DNA of 64,000 nt from Prevotella sp. (GTDB taxonomy: Bacteria; Bacteroidota; Bacteroidia; Bacteroidales; Bacteroidaceae): NCBI GenBank assembly GCA_022781445.1, contig JALETQ010000058.1, forward strand, positions 23,611-87,610, read 5' to 3'. Numbering within the stretch: position 1 is the stretch's first letter; each line of letters opens with the position of its first letter. Positions 1 through 9,700 of this stretch are shown here, piece after piece. The translations under genes were made by a program, and so were the position numbers. A model generated the notes under the pieces. The model was not told the origin of the DNA. It searched no databases and was given only the letters and a program-made list of their open reading frames with translations.

Positions 1-843
1 ATCATCGATACCGAGCGGGCTTTGTTCGCTGTATTGCGATTGGCAGAAGAGTAGCCACTGACCTTGCACGGTGAGAATGCCGCAAACGACTTGTGTCTGT
101 GTTTTTTCGTTATACATCACGAACCATTTGTTTTCGTCTACACCGAGAAATTCATACCCGTTATTCTTAAAATAGGTGCAAAGTTCGGACTTGTCGTACT
201 GTCCCACGCGGTCGAAGTTGACCACCGTGAAAACGGTCGACACCAATTGGTCGTCGTCATTGTAGATGGCGAAGTACAAGGGAAACTCGAAATTGTTGCC
301 GATATAGACATCCATGGGCTTGATTTCCTCGGGAAGCATCGTGGGGTGCATGAGCAAATAGGTATCGGTGAACTCTGTGAGTTCCATGTTTTGAGCTATG
401 TATTGCCTTGCGTCCTGTCTGTTTTTGCCCCATTCGGTGAAGATGGCAGGCGGAGTGACAGGTGCTTCGTCCTTGATGGTGACGTGGAAAGGAACCTCTT
501 CGAGCAATTTGTTGTAATCGGGCATATCCTTCCACTTCGGACTTTCGGCATAAATCCTGATGGACATATCCGTTTCACCGGTTTGCAGTCCCTTAAACCA
601 AGCTCCACCCGACTGAACAACCGAGCCATCGGGCACAATAAACTCGACGGCTATACGCGGATTATCTTTCAGATACTCATAAACGGCCGAAGAATAGTCT
701 TTGAATATCATTCGATACTGTGACCCTTTCTTGACTTCAATGTTGTTGGAAATAAGCGTGGAGGCGTTTTCTGATTGCGCTTGCGATACCGTTGGCAGCA
801 GCATCATCGCCGTCATGGCGGCAAATAGTAACTGTTTCTTCAT
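1..843 (-). CDS. Secreted protein of unknown function, C-terminus cut by the window edge
   Basis: The minus-strand frame stays open from the ATG at 841-843 to base 1, so 281 codons are visible and the stop lies outside the window. The protein starts MKKQLLFAAMTAMMLLPTVS with a likely cleavage after AQA near residue 23, a typical Sec signal peptide. The mature part is acidic, with no membrane segment and no motif I can assign to a family. Cys codons near residues 220 and 253 are isolated. Function is unknown. It is transcribed away from the symporter gene across an 871-nt gap. I found no convincing full promoter upstream; CAAATATA at 1074-1081 could be a minus-strand -7 box without a good -33. 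Confidence 0.8.
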   Translation of the reverse strand, partial: MKKQLLFAAMTAMMLLPTVSQAQSENASTLISNNIEVKKGSQYRMIFKDYSSAVYEYLKDNPRIAVEFIVPDGSVVQSGGAWFKGLQTGETDMSIRIYAESPKWKDMPDYNKLLEEVPFHVTIKDEAPVTPPAIFTEWGKNRQDARQYIAQNMELTEFTDTYLLMHPTMLPEEIKPMDVYIGNNFEFPLYFAIYNDDDQLVSTVFTVVNFDRVGQYDKSELCTYFKNNGYEFLGVDENKWFVMYNEKTQTQVVCGILTVQGQWLLFCQSQYSEQSPLGIDD

Positions 844-1714
844 TGTTGAGTTGGTTTTAAGATAGATTGGTTAGATTTGTTCTCGGACAAAGCAAGTAAA
901 AAAAGCATTTACAGAAGTCATCCGTGATAAATCCGGTAAGGACGGAACAACACGAAAGAGTGCGTGCATTCGATACCCGGACACGCCGTTTTGCTTTCTT
1001 GTACTTTAGAAATGTTTCTTGCATACCGTGCAATTTGTTGTTATTCTTTTTGGCAAAAATAATGAAAATTCGACAAATATAAAACAATACATGAACTTTT
1101 TCTTCACTAAACAAGCCAATTTTTTATATTTATATATATATACAACTTCCCGTATGCTTCAATTTAAATTTATTATAAGGCATCAATCCGGCTACGATTG
1201 CCTTTCAAACCGACGGATTGCCGGTATATTTACCATCCAAACGGTCACTGCATCCGAATCGGTTTGGTTGATTCTCGAACCGGCAACGTATCAACAAGCA
1301 GTTTGTCACATCGCGGCACCGGCAAGAATGCCGATATCTTCACAGAGAAAATAACCGTCGAAAAACCTTGTGTAAACGAAGAAAACAGCTATCTTTGTGT
1401 CTTGTGATCCCATTCGTGAGGACATGAAGGGTCGTATACTCCGGCTGTACGAGTCATTTTCCTATACATTCTGCCCTCCGGTGGAATCATGAAGACAGCG
1501 ACTGTCATATAATAATAAGGATGCTCTCATATATAATAAGAATTTCTCTCTCGTCGCATCATCTCCGATAAATCACAGATATCAGCATAGCAATAAAAAA
1601 TCATCGTTCCATACCGGCACAAGCCCATGCACAAAATCGGGCCGAATATATAGTTCGGAACAAGCGTTGTCAAAACAAACCATATTCATACCTATCACAA
1701 AACGACCAACATTC
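844..1714. other. Divergent intergenic region with a promoter and a long leader
   Basis: No supportable gene. The left half is AT-rich. It holds a strong plus-strand promoter (1368-1397) and then about 310 nt of apparent untranslated leader before the symporter ATG. Short open frames here have no signal peptide, family resemblance or promoter placement of their own. Confidence 0.6.
1368..1397 (+). promoter_or_regulatory. Bacteroidota promoter for the AGCS symporter gene
   Basis: TTGTG at 1368-1372 (-33) is followed after 17 nt by TATCTTTG at 1390-1397 (-7), an exact TAnnTTTG match. Transcription would start near 1404, leaving a leader of about 310 nt. Confidence 0.6.
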
Positions 1715-3100
1715 ATGAACCAGAACACAACATTAACATTCGTCAGCACACTCAACCAAGAATACATCGGCCCGACCTTGGCGGTGATCCTCATCAGCGT
1801 GGGTGTCTTTTTCACATGGAAACTTAGGTTTGTACCGCGTCATTACCGAAGTGCATGGAAACTCCTGTTTGCCGACCAAACGGCAAAGGGGAAGGCATCC
1901 GCCAACGAGGGCATGAGTCCCGTCCAAGCATTGTCGACCGCCATTGCCTCACAGGTGGGAACAGGCAACATCGTCGGAGTGGCCATGGCTCTCTTCATGG
2001 GCGGTCCCGGTGCGTTGTTCTGGTTGTGGGTGAGTGCCATTTGCGGTATGTCGACTAACTTTGCAGAAGCTACCCTCGGACAGAAATACAAGACATTGAA
2101 CGATGACGGACACATGGTCGGAGGACCGGCATACTACATCCGTCAGGGTATGAACAACAAATGGTTGGCCGTTATCTTCTCCATTTTCTTTATCATGGCA
2201 CTCGGAATGATCGGAATCATGGTGCAGGCCAATTCCATTTCGGATGCAGTGGGAACATTCCTGCCTGCATCGTTCAACAAATTATACATAGGCATTGCAC
2301 TCACCATCTTCGTCGGTTTTGTGCTATCGGGCGGCGTAACCTCCATCGCCTCATTTGCCGAACGTGTCGTGCCGTTCATGGCAGGCATCTTTGTCATCGG
2401 TTCGCTGGCATTCGTCTTCATGAACTTTTCATTGCTTGGCGACACCTTTACCGATGTCTTCAAATACGCATTCACGCCGAAAGCCGGAGCCGGAGGCGTT
2501 GTGGGCTACAGCGTCATGAGTGCCATTCGCTATGGCATCAGCCGCGGACTTTTCAGCAATGAGGCAGGATTGGGTTCGACACCTCACGCCCATGCCATCG
2601 CCAAGGTAAAGAATCCCTACGAGCAAGGAATGTTCGCCATGATCGGTCTGAGCGTCAATATTCTTATTTGCACGCTGACGGCTCTGGTCATCATGCTTTC
2701 GGGTGTGCTCGAGAGCCATCCCGATATGCTGGGAATCGGCATGGCCCAAGAGGCATTCTGCACCAAATTCGGCATCATCGGCAAATATTTCATCGCAGTC
2801 GCCATCTTCTTTTTCGCCTTGACCACGATCATCGGATGGTACTTTTTTGCAGCCCAAAACGTACGTTATCTCTTCGGCGAAAAAATGATATGGCCCTATC
2901 GCACCGTCGTGATGCTCTTGATCGTTGTCGCATCGGTCACCAAAGTGGAGCTGGTGTGGGAACTGGCAGACACGTTCAATTTCTTCATCGTGTTGCCCAA
3001 CGTCATCGCCCTCCTCTTCCTCTCGCCCCAAGTGGCACGTGAAGTTGAAAAAATGCGTCGACACATCAGCAACAACACATTGGGACAAGAAAAATCATAG
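1715..3100 (+). CDS. Sodium (or proton):amino-acid symporter, AGCS family
   Basis: A 461-residue polytopic inner-membrane protein that should import alanine or glycine with Na+ or H+. The family signatures are clear: GGPGALFWLW at residues 96-105, then GMSTNFAEATLGQKYK, and SNEAGLGSTPHAHA from about residue 281. Length matches AlsT/DagA-type carriers. The ATG at 1715 is preferred over an in-frame TTG at 1667, because the extra 16 residues are not membrane-like and are not expected in the family. It stands alone, with its own promoter about 320 nt upstream and a strong terminator 26 nt after the stop. The exact substrate and coupling ion cannot be read from the sequence. Confidence 0.93.
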   Translation: MNQNTTLTFVSTLNQEYIGPTLAVILISVGVFFTWKLRFVPRHYRSAWKLLFADQTAKGKASANEGMSPVQALSTAIASQVGTGNIVGVAMALFMGGPGALFWLWVSAICGMSTNFAEATLGQKYKTLNDDGHMVGGPAYYIRQGMNNKWLAVIFSIFFIMALGMIGIMVQANSISDAVGTFLPASFNKLYIGIALTIFVGFVLSGGVTSIASFAERVVPFMAGIFVIGSLAFVFMNFSLLGDTFTDVFKYAFTPKAGAGGVVGYSVMSAIRYGISRGLFSNEAGLGSTPHAHAIAKVKNPYEQGMFAMIGLSVNILICTLTALVIMLSGVLESHPDMLGIGMAQEAFCTKFGIIGKYFIAVAIFFFALTTIIGWYFFAAQNVRYLFGEKMIWPYRTVVMLLIVVASVTKVELVWELADTFNFFIVLPNVIALLFLSPQVAREVEKMRRHISNNTLGQEKS

Positions 3101-3125
3101 ACCGGCATACCATCCGCCAACAGCC

Positions 3126-3172
3126 AAAGAGGAAGTTCGCCCGATGAAAGATGGGGCAAACTTCCTCTTTTT
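3126..3172 (+). terminator. Rho-independent terminator after the symporter
   Basis: GAGGAAGTT-CG-CCC pairs with GGG-GCA-AACTTCCTC around a short loop and is followed by a T run (3168-3172). It lies 26 nt past the symporter stop. Confidence 0.8.
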
Positions 3173-3179
3173 CGTTTAC

Positions 3180-3340
3180 CCCAAAACGGCCATTGGATTC
3201 CGGGGAGGTCTTGCCCGATGGTCGGCCGACATGGTTGTCGTTTTGTGGCCGACGTTGTGGCCTGTGGCCAGACAAGCCCGGCAAACAAACTGCCGGAAAG
3301 GAACGGGAGGAGGAGAACAGAAACACGACGGAAGGGGCTT
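3180..3340 (+). repeat. Degenerate family-A (MITE-like) repeat copy
   Basis: Starts CCCAAAACGGCCATTGGATT, like the left ends of the full copies. It continues with GATGGTCGGCCGACATGG, TTTTGTGGC and a GCCCGGCAAACAAAC stretch that aligns with the copy at 53451. No right inverted end is recognisable, so the copy is decayed or truncated. Confidence 0.5.
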
Positions 3341-3397
3341 GGACGGGAAAAGCGAATTGATGATAGGGATTTTCCCGCAGCGTTTAGGGAAAAACCT

Positions 3398-3428
3398 TTT
3401 GGCGTGTCGGTTGCATTTTGTTTCTTTG
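3398..3428 (+). promoter_or_regulatory. Promoter for the Arg/Asn-rich exported protein
   Basis: TTTG at 3398-3401 and TTTCTTTG at 3421-3428 are separated by exactly 19 nt, the spacing expected for the Bacteroidota primary sigma factor. The start codon is 38 nt downstream. Confidence 0.6.
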
Positions 3429-3465
3429 CAACGTGAACATTAGCAAACCTCAACACAAGACGATC

Positions 3466-4455
3466 ATGAAAAAGTTAATATTAGCATTGACCTTACTGAT
3501 GTCGGTAACGCTTTCGGCACAGGCCATGAGCTACGAACAAGCCCGCAGACAGGCGTTGTTCCTCACCGATAAAATGGCTTATGAATTGAATCTCACCGAA
3601 GAACAATACGAAGCCGCTTATGAAATCAATCTCGACTACCTGTTGAGCGTAGACCACCGCGATGACCTTTACGGCATTTACTGGCGGCAACGTAACTTAG
3701 ACTTAAGCTATGTTCTGTTCGACTGGCAATTCAATTCCTACATGTCGGCAGCCTATTTCTATCGTCCGCTCTACTGGGACAGCGGCTATTGGAGATTCTC
3801 CATCTATGCACGCTACCCGCGTCGTGATTACTTCTACTACGGCGAGCCCCACTTCTACACCGTATATTACGGCGGACACAGCTGGCGGACGAACGGTGGA
3901 CGAAGCTGGTACAAGCGTCATTACAGCCGTCCTCGCGTGGAACGCGGCTACTACGGCATGCGCGACGGATATAAAAGAGGTGACTACCGCGACGGATTCA
4001 ACCGCAACGGAAGGGGCAACAACGGCAATGCCTTCGGTCATCAGAAGCAAAGAGACAAGGAGTTCAGGCGCGTCATGAAGGACAACGACAACCGCAGCTT
4101 CGGCCGTCAGGACAACAATCGCGGCTATCGCGAAAGCTCCACCCGCACAACGGTTACCACACCCGACAACCGCAGAGGATTCGGTGGCAGCCGCACGGTC
4201 AGGGAGAACTTGAGGAGCAACGACAATCGCACCTTCTCCAACCCGTCACGTTCGACCGAAATGCGTCCGGGAAACTCCGGTAACCGGTCATTCGGCAACA
4301 GCCGTCCTTCTGAAAGCCGCTCGTTCTCGACTCCTTCTCGTTCGACCGAAATACGTTCAGGCAGCCGATCCTTCGGCAACAACCGCCCGGGAGATTCCGC
4401 ACCCGGAGGCAACACGAACGGCAACAGCAACCGTCGTTCGTTCGGCAACCGATAA
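3466..4455 (+). CDS. Exported Tyr/Arg/Asn/Ser-rich protein of unknown function
   Basis: 329 residues with a Sec signal peptide (MKKLILALTLLMSVTLSAQA). Residues about 20-75 form a compact charged segment (MSYEQARRQALFLTDKMAYE) that resembles the start of other small Bacteroidales secreted proteins. The middle (about 85-160) is very rich in Tyr, Trp and Arg. The last 150 residues are low-complexity Arg/Asn/Gly/Ser with imperfect repeats of the type SRSTE(M/I)R followed by RSFG and RP. There are no catalytic motifs and no Cys pairs. The C-terminal part is strongly basic and probably disordered, so binding to envelope polymers, nucleic acid or other proteins is possible, but that is inference. 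Its own promoter and terminator make it monocistronic. Confidence 0.8.
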   Translation: MKKLILALTLLMSVTLSAQAMSYEQARRQALFLTDKMAYELNLTEEQYEAAYEINLDYLLSVDHRDDLYGIYWRQRNLDLSYVLFDWQFNSYMSAAYFYRPLYWDSGYWRFSIYARYPRRDYFYYGEPHFYTVYYGGHSWRTNGGRSWYKRHYSRPRVERGYYGMRDGYKRGDYRDGFNRNGRGNNGNAFGHQKQRDKEFRRVMKDNDNRSFGRQDNNRGYRESSTRTTVTTPDNRRGFGGSRTVRENLRSNDNRTFSNPSRSTEMRPGNSGNRSFGNSRPSESRSFSTPSRSTEIRSGSRSFGNNRPGDSAPGGNTNGNSNRRSFGNR

Positions 4456-4595
4456 GTCAGGCACCGGCAACACAGGATTCGTGCCGACGCTGACGACACA
4501 GATACCAAAGGAAAAAGATTCCTTTCAGGCTTAACAGCCCTCAGCAAGGTACTGCAGGGCAAAGAGATAAAAAGAAATTTCAGGTTAACAACCCG

Positions 4596-4638
4596 ATCGC
4601 CGCAGACGTAGCCCCATACGCGTCGCGGCGATTTTGTT
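4596..4638 (+). terminator. Terminator-like hairpin after the Arg/Asn-rich gene
   Basis: ATCGCCGC (4596-4603) pairs with GCGGCGAT (4625-4632) and is followed by TTTTGTTT. It lies 140 nt past the stop at 4455. Confidence 0.6.
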
Positions 4639-4668
4639 TGCGCAAGACCCTTTTGTCGATCGAGTCCG

Positions 4669-4710
4669 AACCGGTCATGATTCCCCACGCCGGCCGATGA
4701 CCGGTTGGGG
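4669..4710. repeat. Internally deleted family-A repeat (two ends only)
   Basis: AACCGGTCAT at 4669-4678 and ATGACCGGTT at 4697-4706 form a perfect 10-bp inverted repeat. They match the left and right ends of the MITE-like family almost back to back. It could also work as a transcription stop for the Ctp gene on the minus strand. Confidence 0.5.
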
Positions 4711-4745
4711 GAATCAACATTTCATGCGCTACACGTTTCTGCAGT

Positions 4746-6431
4746 CTAACGAACGGTTGGGTCTGAAGTTCCGGAAGGCTTGAGAATCGAACGATAACGT
4801 TCGCTGTCTTTTGCCAGTTCGACAGCCCCGATCACTTGCCGGTCGGTGCGCAACATATTGACGATGCGACCCTTTTGATAATAATATACCGATGCGATGT
4901 CGGCTGAAATGATGTCCTTGATGAGCTTCTTGTTGAAATCGAGTTCGTCCGAAAGGTTGTGCGACAGCTTCGATTCCAACCGGTCGAACTCCTCTTTAGC
5001 CTTGTCATAATATCCTTCAAAGCGCGCCACACGGATGAGAGCCTTCATCATTTTCTCGCTTTCGCGGTCGAAGGTGAATCCGCTCTGCAACACTTTCTGC
5101 TTGAACTGTTCGTAGTCGTCATCGCTGATTTCGAACTTGTCGGCAGGTGCAATCTTGGAATGCTTTGCCACATAGTCGATGATGAAGTCGTGCATCACCT
5201 CGGTCGAGTCGGCTACGGTGAGATAGTAGGCAATGTTGGTGAGCGAATCGGCTTGCAAGTCGACATCGGGCTTGATACCGCCGCCATCTTTCACGATTCT
5301 GCCGGCACGCGTATAGAATACTTTCGTGAGCGAATCGGGCAGATGATCCACATAGCCTCCGCGGCGTTTACGGTAGTCAATGGCCTGAATACACCTGCCG
5401 CTGGGAATGTAATACTTGTTGGTCGTGATTTTAAGCATGCCGTTGTAAGCCACGGGGAGTGTCATCTGCACCAGTCCTTTACCGTAAGTACGCGAACCGA
5501 CGATAACGGCACGATCGAGATCCTGCAAGGCACCGGCAGTGATTTCGGCAGAACTGGCCGACTCGTCGTCCACGAGTACCACCACGGGCATGACGGTATC
5601 GATGGGTTCGGTGGTGGTCACGAAGTCACGGTTGATGTTCTTCTGCCTGCCGACGTTGCGTACCACCAGCTCGCCTTTGGGCACGAAAAGGCTCACGAGA
5701 TTGGCCGCTTCGGCCTCCGAGCCTCCACCGTTGGAACGCAGGTCAAGCAGAAAAGCCTTCATTCCCTTGGTCTTCATGTCGAGGAATGCTCCGCGCACCT
5801 CTTTCGAACAGTCGGGGGTAAAACCCGTGAGCTTGCAATACCCCACCTCATCACCGAGCATTCCATAGTAGGGAACGGCAGGATTCTGAATGGTCTGTCG
5901 CGTTATTTTCATCGTCATCATCTTACCGGTCGAAGGTCGTCTGACCTGTAACTTGAAGGTGGTGCCTGCCTCTCCCTTCAGATTATCGCTCACGAAGCGC
6001 ACGTCTTTGCCTGCCATCGAACGGTCGTCGACACTGAGGATGATGTCACCGCGTCTGAGACCCGCAAGTGCCGCGGGCGAACCTTCGGACGGATTCTCGA
6101 TGACGACGTTTTTGATCTTCTGATTATAACGGATGACAGAGCCTATTCCGGCAAATTTACCGGTGGTAAACATCCTGAATTCTTCGGCTTTCTCGGAAGG
6201 ATAGTAGAGGGTATAGGGGTCGAGACGCTGCAACATGGCGTTGATGCCGTAACCGATGACATCGTCGGCATCGATGGAATCGACATAATACATGTCGAGT
6301 TTCTTGTAAATTTCGTTGAAGACCGAAATGTTCTTGCCAATCTTGAAGAAATGGTCTTCATCGTTTTGGGCATGGAGAGAAGCGCAGAGCAACCCTGCAA
6401 AGATGCCTGTCAGAAAGATTTTTTTTATCAT
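4746..6431 (-). CDS. C-terminal processing (tail-specific) protease, S41 family
   Basis: 561 residues beginning MIKKIFLTGIFAGLLCASLHA, a signal peptide, so the protease acts in the periplasm. A PDZ-like domain (about 80-170, with GIGSVIRY and AALAGLRRGDIIL) precedes the S41 catalytic domain. The Ser-Lys dyad of this family fits S293 (ESASSAEI) and K318 (YGKGLVQ), 25 residues apart as in E. coli Prc. The last 150 residues are helical and charged, as in Bacteroidota Ctp proteins. The ATG at 6429-6431 is chosen because an upstream in-frame start would add 36 residues before the signal peptide. Likely role: trimming or turnover of envelope proteins; substrate unknown. Confidence 0.92.
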   Translation of the reverse strand: MIKKIFLTGIFAGLLCASLHAQNDEDHFFKIGKNISVFNEIYKKLDMYYVDSIDADDVIGYGINAMLQRLDPYTLYYPSEKAEEFRMFTTGKFAGIGSVIRYNQKIKNVVIENPSEGSPAALAGLRRGDIILSVDDRSMAGKDVRFVSDNLKGEAGTTFKLQVRRPSTGKMMTMKITRQTIQNPAVPYYGMLGDEVGYCKLTGFTPDCSKEVRGAFLDMKTKGMKAFLLDLRSNGGGSEAEAANLVSLFVPKGELVVRNVGRQKNINRDFVTTTEPIDTVMPVVVLVDDESASSAEITAGALQDLDRAVIVGSRTYGKGLVQMTLPVAYNGMLKITTNKYYIPSGRCIQAIDYRKRRGGYVDHLPDSLTKVFYTRAGRIVKDGGGIKPDVDLQADSLTNIAYYLTVADSTEVMHDFIIDYVAKHSKIAPADKFEISDDDYEQFKQKVLQSGFTFDRESEKMMKALIRVARFEGYYDKAKEEFDRLESKLSHNLSDELDFNKKLIKDIISADIASVYYYQKGRIVNMLRTDRQVIGAVELAKDSERYRSILKPSGTSDPTVR

Positions 6432-6760
6432 GTGGATGTTTCCTTGGTTGTCGGTTGCCGGTTCGAAGTCGCCTGGTTCGTCTACTGCCGGACCGGTGTT
6501 GATGATGCAAAAATACAAAAAAACTTCCAACGCGCTCACTTTCTGTCGTCCATTTGTGGATTGCAGGGCATCCTGCCACGGGCAAAATGTAGAACCAACC
6601 GAAGTGATACCCCTATTCGGGTTCAGTCACAGAGGTATGAAAGAACCGGCATCTTTCAGCCGTTTGTTGCCTGCCGAAGACTTGCAAACGGGCCAAAAGA
6701 TGCCGGGAAAGTCAGTGTTCGCCCCCGAAAGAGCGACACAGCGTCGTCACGATCAAGGCA
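6432..6760. other. Intergenic region between two minus-strand genes
   Basis: No gene supported. It holds a minus-strand -7-like CAAAAATA (6508-6515; TATTTTTG when read on the minus strand) with no matching -33, and a large nested hairpin at 6646-6706. Confidence 0.5.
6646..6706 (-). terminator. Nested hairpin downstream of the 1513-residue protein gene
   Basis: CCGGCATCTTT (6646-6656) and AAAGATGCCGG (6696-6706) are a perfect 11-bp inverted repeat. Inside it CCGTTTG pairs with CAAACGG. It lies 55-115 nt past the stop of the giant secreted-protein gene and could end its transcript or stabilise its 3' end; there is no long T run. Confidence 0.4.
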
Positions 6761-9700
6761 TCAACGCTTCACGACATTGACAATCTTGCCGTTATCGTTG
6801 AATTTCACCACATAAAGACCGCCGCGCAAATGAGCATAGACACCCTTGCCCTGTGCCACGAGCGCACCATCGGCCGTATAGACGGTCACATCGGCTTCCA
6901 TGAGTTGTGCTTCGCTGATGACAGCCGGGTTGATGGCGGTGAGCGATGCGAGGTTGGAAAGCGGCGATTCGACGGATCCGTACATGACGGTCATGTAGTA
7001 ACTGTCGGCCGATTCGGCCCTGCCCTTGTCGGTATATCGCGTGTCGGTCTTCGGCAACCGGGCGATGCGTTCGCCGTTGCGATAGAGATTGAAGCCCGTC
7101 ATTTCCGGGATGTTGAGCTTCTCGGGACTGTAACGAACGGCATCGACGAGCAAGCCGAATATATCTTTCGACACACAACGGATGGCAAAATGGCGGGCAC
7201 CTTCGGGCAAATCGGCTGTAAATTCCGCCCAGGCGAGTCCGGCTTCATAAGTCTTCAAAGACTTGAAGTCCTCGACGGCAGTACCCGTGGTGGAGTAAAG
7301 CACCTCGAATTGTTCGTTGCCATATTCGTTGGTAAGCTCGCGAGCTTGGAAAGAGATGGTCTGTGCCTTGCCGTTCAAAGGAGGAGATATGAGCCAGTCG
7401 TTGTTCTGCGGCTGCTCTTTGGTGGGCACGGTGCTGAAGCAAAGGAGGAACTGGTCGCCCGAATAGGGAGCGATGAAAGCGGCCTCGTCGGGTTTGGACA
7501 TATCGAATACGTCGGCAGGACGGAACACGATGTAAGCCATGGGACTGCCCATGTTGGGGAATTTGTAGCTCTCCCAGCCGTAAGTATTTCCTGCATCACC
7601 GTCGAAAAGTTTCCAGTCGCCCCATGAGCCTTCGTGTACATCAGCGCTGATACCGCCTGTACTGAATCGCGGGAAGGTGGTCTCGTCTTCGAAATCTTCG
7701 GTGACGGTGAGACTGCCGGAACTCTCGGTAACGGGAGCCGTCCATGTGAGCATCACGTCAGCACCCTCCTGACTCGCCCTGAGGTCGGTGATGGCAGGCA
7801 CATCGTTCTGCAATACCTTCACTTCCATTGCAACATGATTGTCGGTCTGATATTGATCGCCTGCATAGTCTGCCTTCACTTTCACGGTCATCTTCTCGCC
7901 ATCAAACACCGTCGGTGCATAGTTGAAAGTGTAGGCTGCCACACCGTCATAGGCTTTGAGATTCATGAGCTTGTCGGCAGCCACTTCATCGACCTGCTTG
8001 TCGTTGACGAAGAATTTCACACTGTAGTCGGCAGGAGCCACATCTTTGGAACCGGCATTCGCCACGCGGGCCTGTATCTGCAGGTATTGTCCCACCTTAC
8101 ACTTATCGACGGCCTTGGCTTGCACGCTGATATCGTTGTCGAGAAGGTCGTACATCCTGATGTTGTCAACGTAAGCTCCCGACCCCACGGTTTCGCCTTT
8201 GACGGTCACCATGAGCAGGATGTAGTTTTCTTTCAACAGTGTTGAGAGGTCAACGACAGCCGTTTGCCATTCACCGGCGGAGGCTGTACCGAGGTCGATG
8301 GTCTTGAGTACGACGGGTTCGGCACCCGATTGTCCCTTGTCGGCGGCGATAACGATGCTGCCTTTCGATTGGGAAGCCGCCTGATAGTTCATCACCAGTG
8401 TAGGCTTCTTGGTGTCGGCAAGGGTGTATTTGGATGTACCGAAAGTAGAACTGTCGCCCGACTTCTTGGCAAAGAAACCCAAACTGCCGTTGTCACCGTC
8501 GGCAGAAATAGCGTCGTAGATACCCCATTTGGTTTCTCCGTCACGTTTTTCCCACATGAAATTGCTCAGATGAGTATTGGCAAACGACTCTTGGAAGGGC
8601 AATACCCGACTCACGCCTGCCACAAGGCTTGCCACAACGCGTTCGCTCACACCCACCTCGTTGAAGGCTTCGATGACAAGTGCTTCCTGACGGTCGTCGC
8701 CTTCATCGACTTTCTTGTCTTTCACGGTGTAAGACGTTTCGGTGATATCGGCAATCTTGTCGCCCAGATAGCCTTCTTCGTCAATGCCGTAGATGGTGTA
8801 TTTCACACCTGCCGGATCGACATATCCACCGTTTGTACCCACATTGACAGCATTCCAGCTCACGGTGAAAGTACCGTCACCGTTATCAACGGCCTTGACG
8901 CCGCCGGGAGCTGCAGGTTTGTCGGCACCCACATACACGGACTGTTCGACTGTTTCGCCTGCACCCGATTCGTTATAAGCCACCACAGCGTAGGTGTAGA
9001 GGCCGCTCTTGGTGATACTTTCATCGGTGAACGAAAGTTGAGCACCCACGGCAGGAGCATCGAAAGTTTTGATGAGTTGGTCTTTGTCACGATAGATTTC
9101 GACCTTCGTGATGTTGGTCAAATCCATATTGCTCATGGTCTTTGTCGGTGTTTTGAAAGCCACGGTGGCACCCATGGCACCATTGGCTGCGGGCGTAACG
9201 GTCATATTGGTCACCATTCCCGGAACATCGAGCGACAAACCATCGCTGATCACGAGGTTCTTGAGCTTGGTGCGATATTGGAACGGGGCACTGATGTCAT
9301 GGAAACCAATGTGATAGATGCCGTCTTCCTTGGGCAACATCGTCGTCTTGATGGTTTGATAGCCTTTGGTGTTGAAGTCTGTGGCTTCCATCAATATCTC
9401 GGTCATGCCGGCAACATCGGGAGTCTTTCCCCATTTCACTTCCACCTTCTGGGTAAAGTCGGACAGTCCGGCGGAGAGGTCAAAGCTCACTTCATAACGC
9501 TTACCGCCTTGCAGACGAATCGCGGGAGTGAACAACCAGTCGTCGTTCGGAAGGCTGACATTGAAGCTGATGGAAGCGCAATCGTAGTAGAACTCCCATA
9601 TCTTGCCGTCGTTGTTGCCGTCGAACGTGGTGTAAAGGTTGAAGTTTTCGGCCTCTTCGAAACTCTCTTGGTAGGGAGGAACGATGGCATCGCCCACCTT

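Larger units (their letters stand above)
3101..3465. other. Intergenic gap with terminator, degenerate family-A repeat and promoter
   Basis: This gap contains the symporter terminator, a decayed MITE-like copy (from about 3180) and the promoter of the next gene. No coding sequence is supported. Confidence 0.6.

Noticed and set aside
1019..1407. Plus-strand frames of 69-111 codons before the symporter
   Set aside because: They run across the promoter, have odd composition and no recognisable homology.
1667..1714. TTG start extending the AGCS symporter by 16 residues
   Set aside because: Family members start near the ATG at 1715, and the extension is hydrophilic with no support.
1397..1714. 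Glycine or other known riboswitch in the symporter leader
   Set aside because: I could not find the conserved core of a glycine aptamer or another familiar riboswitch by eye.
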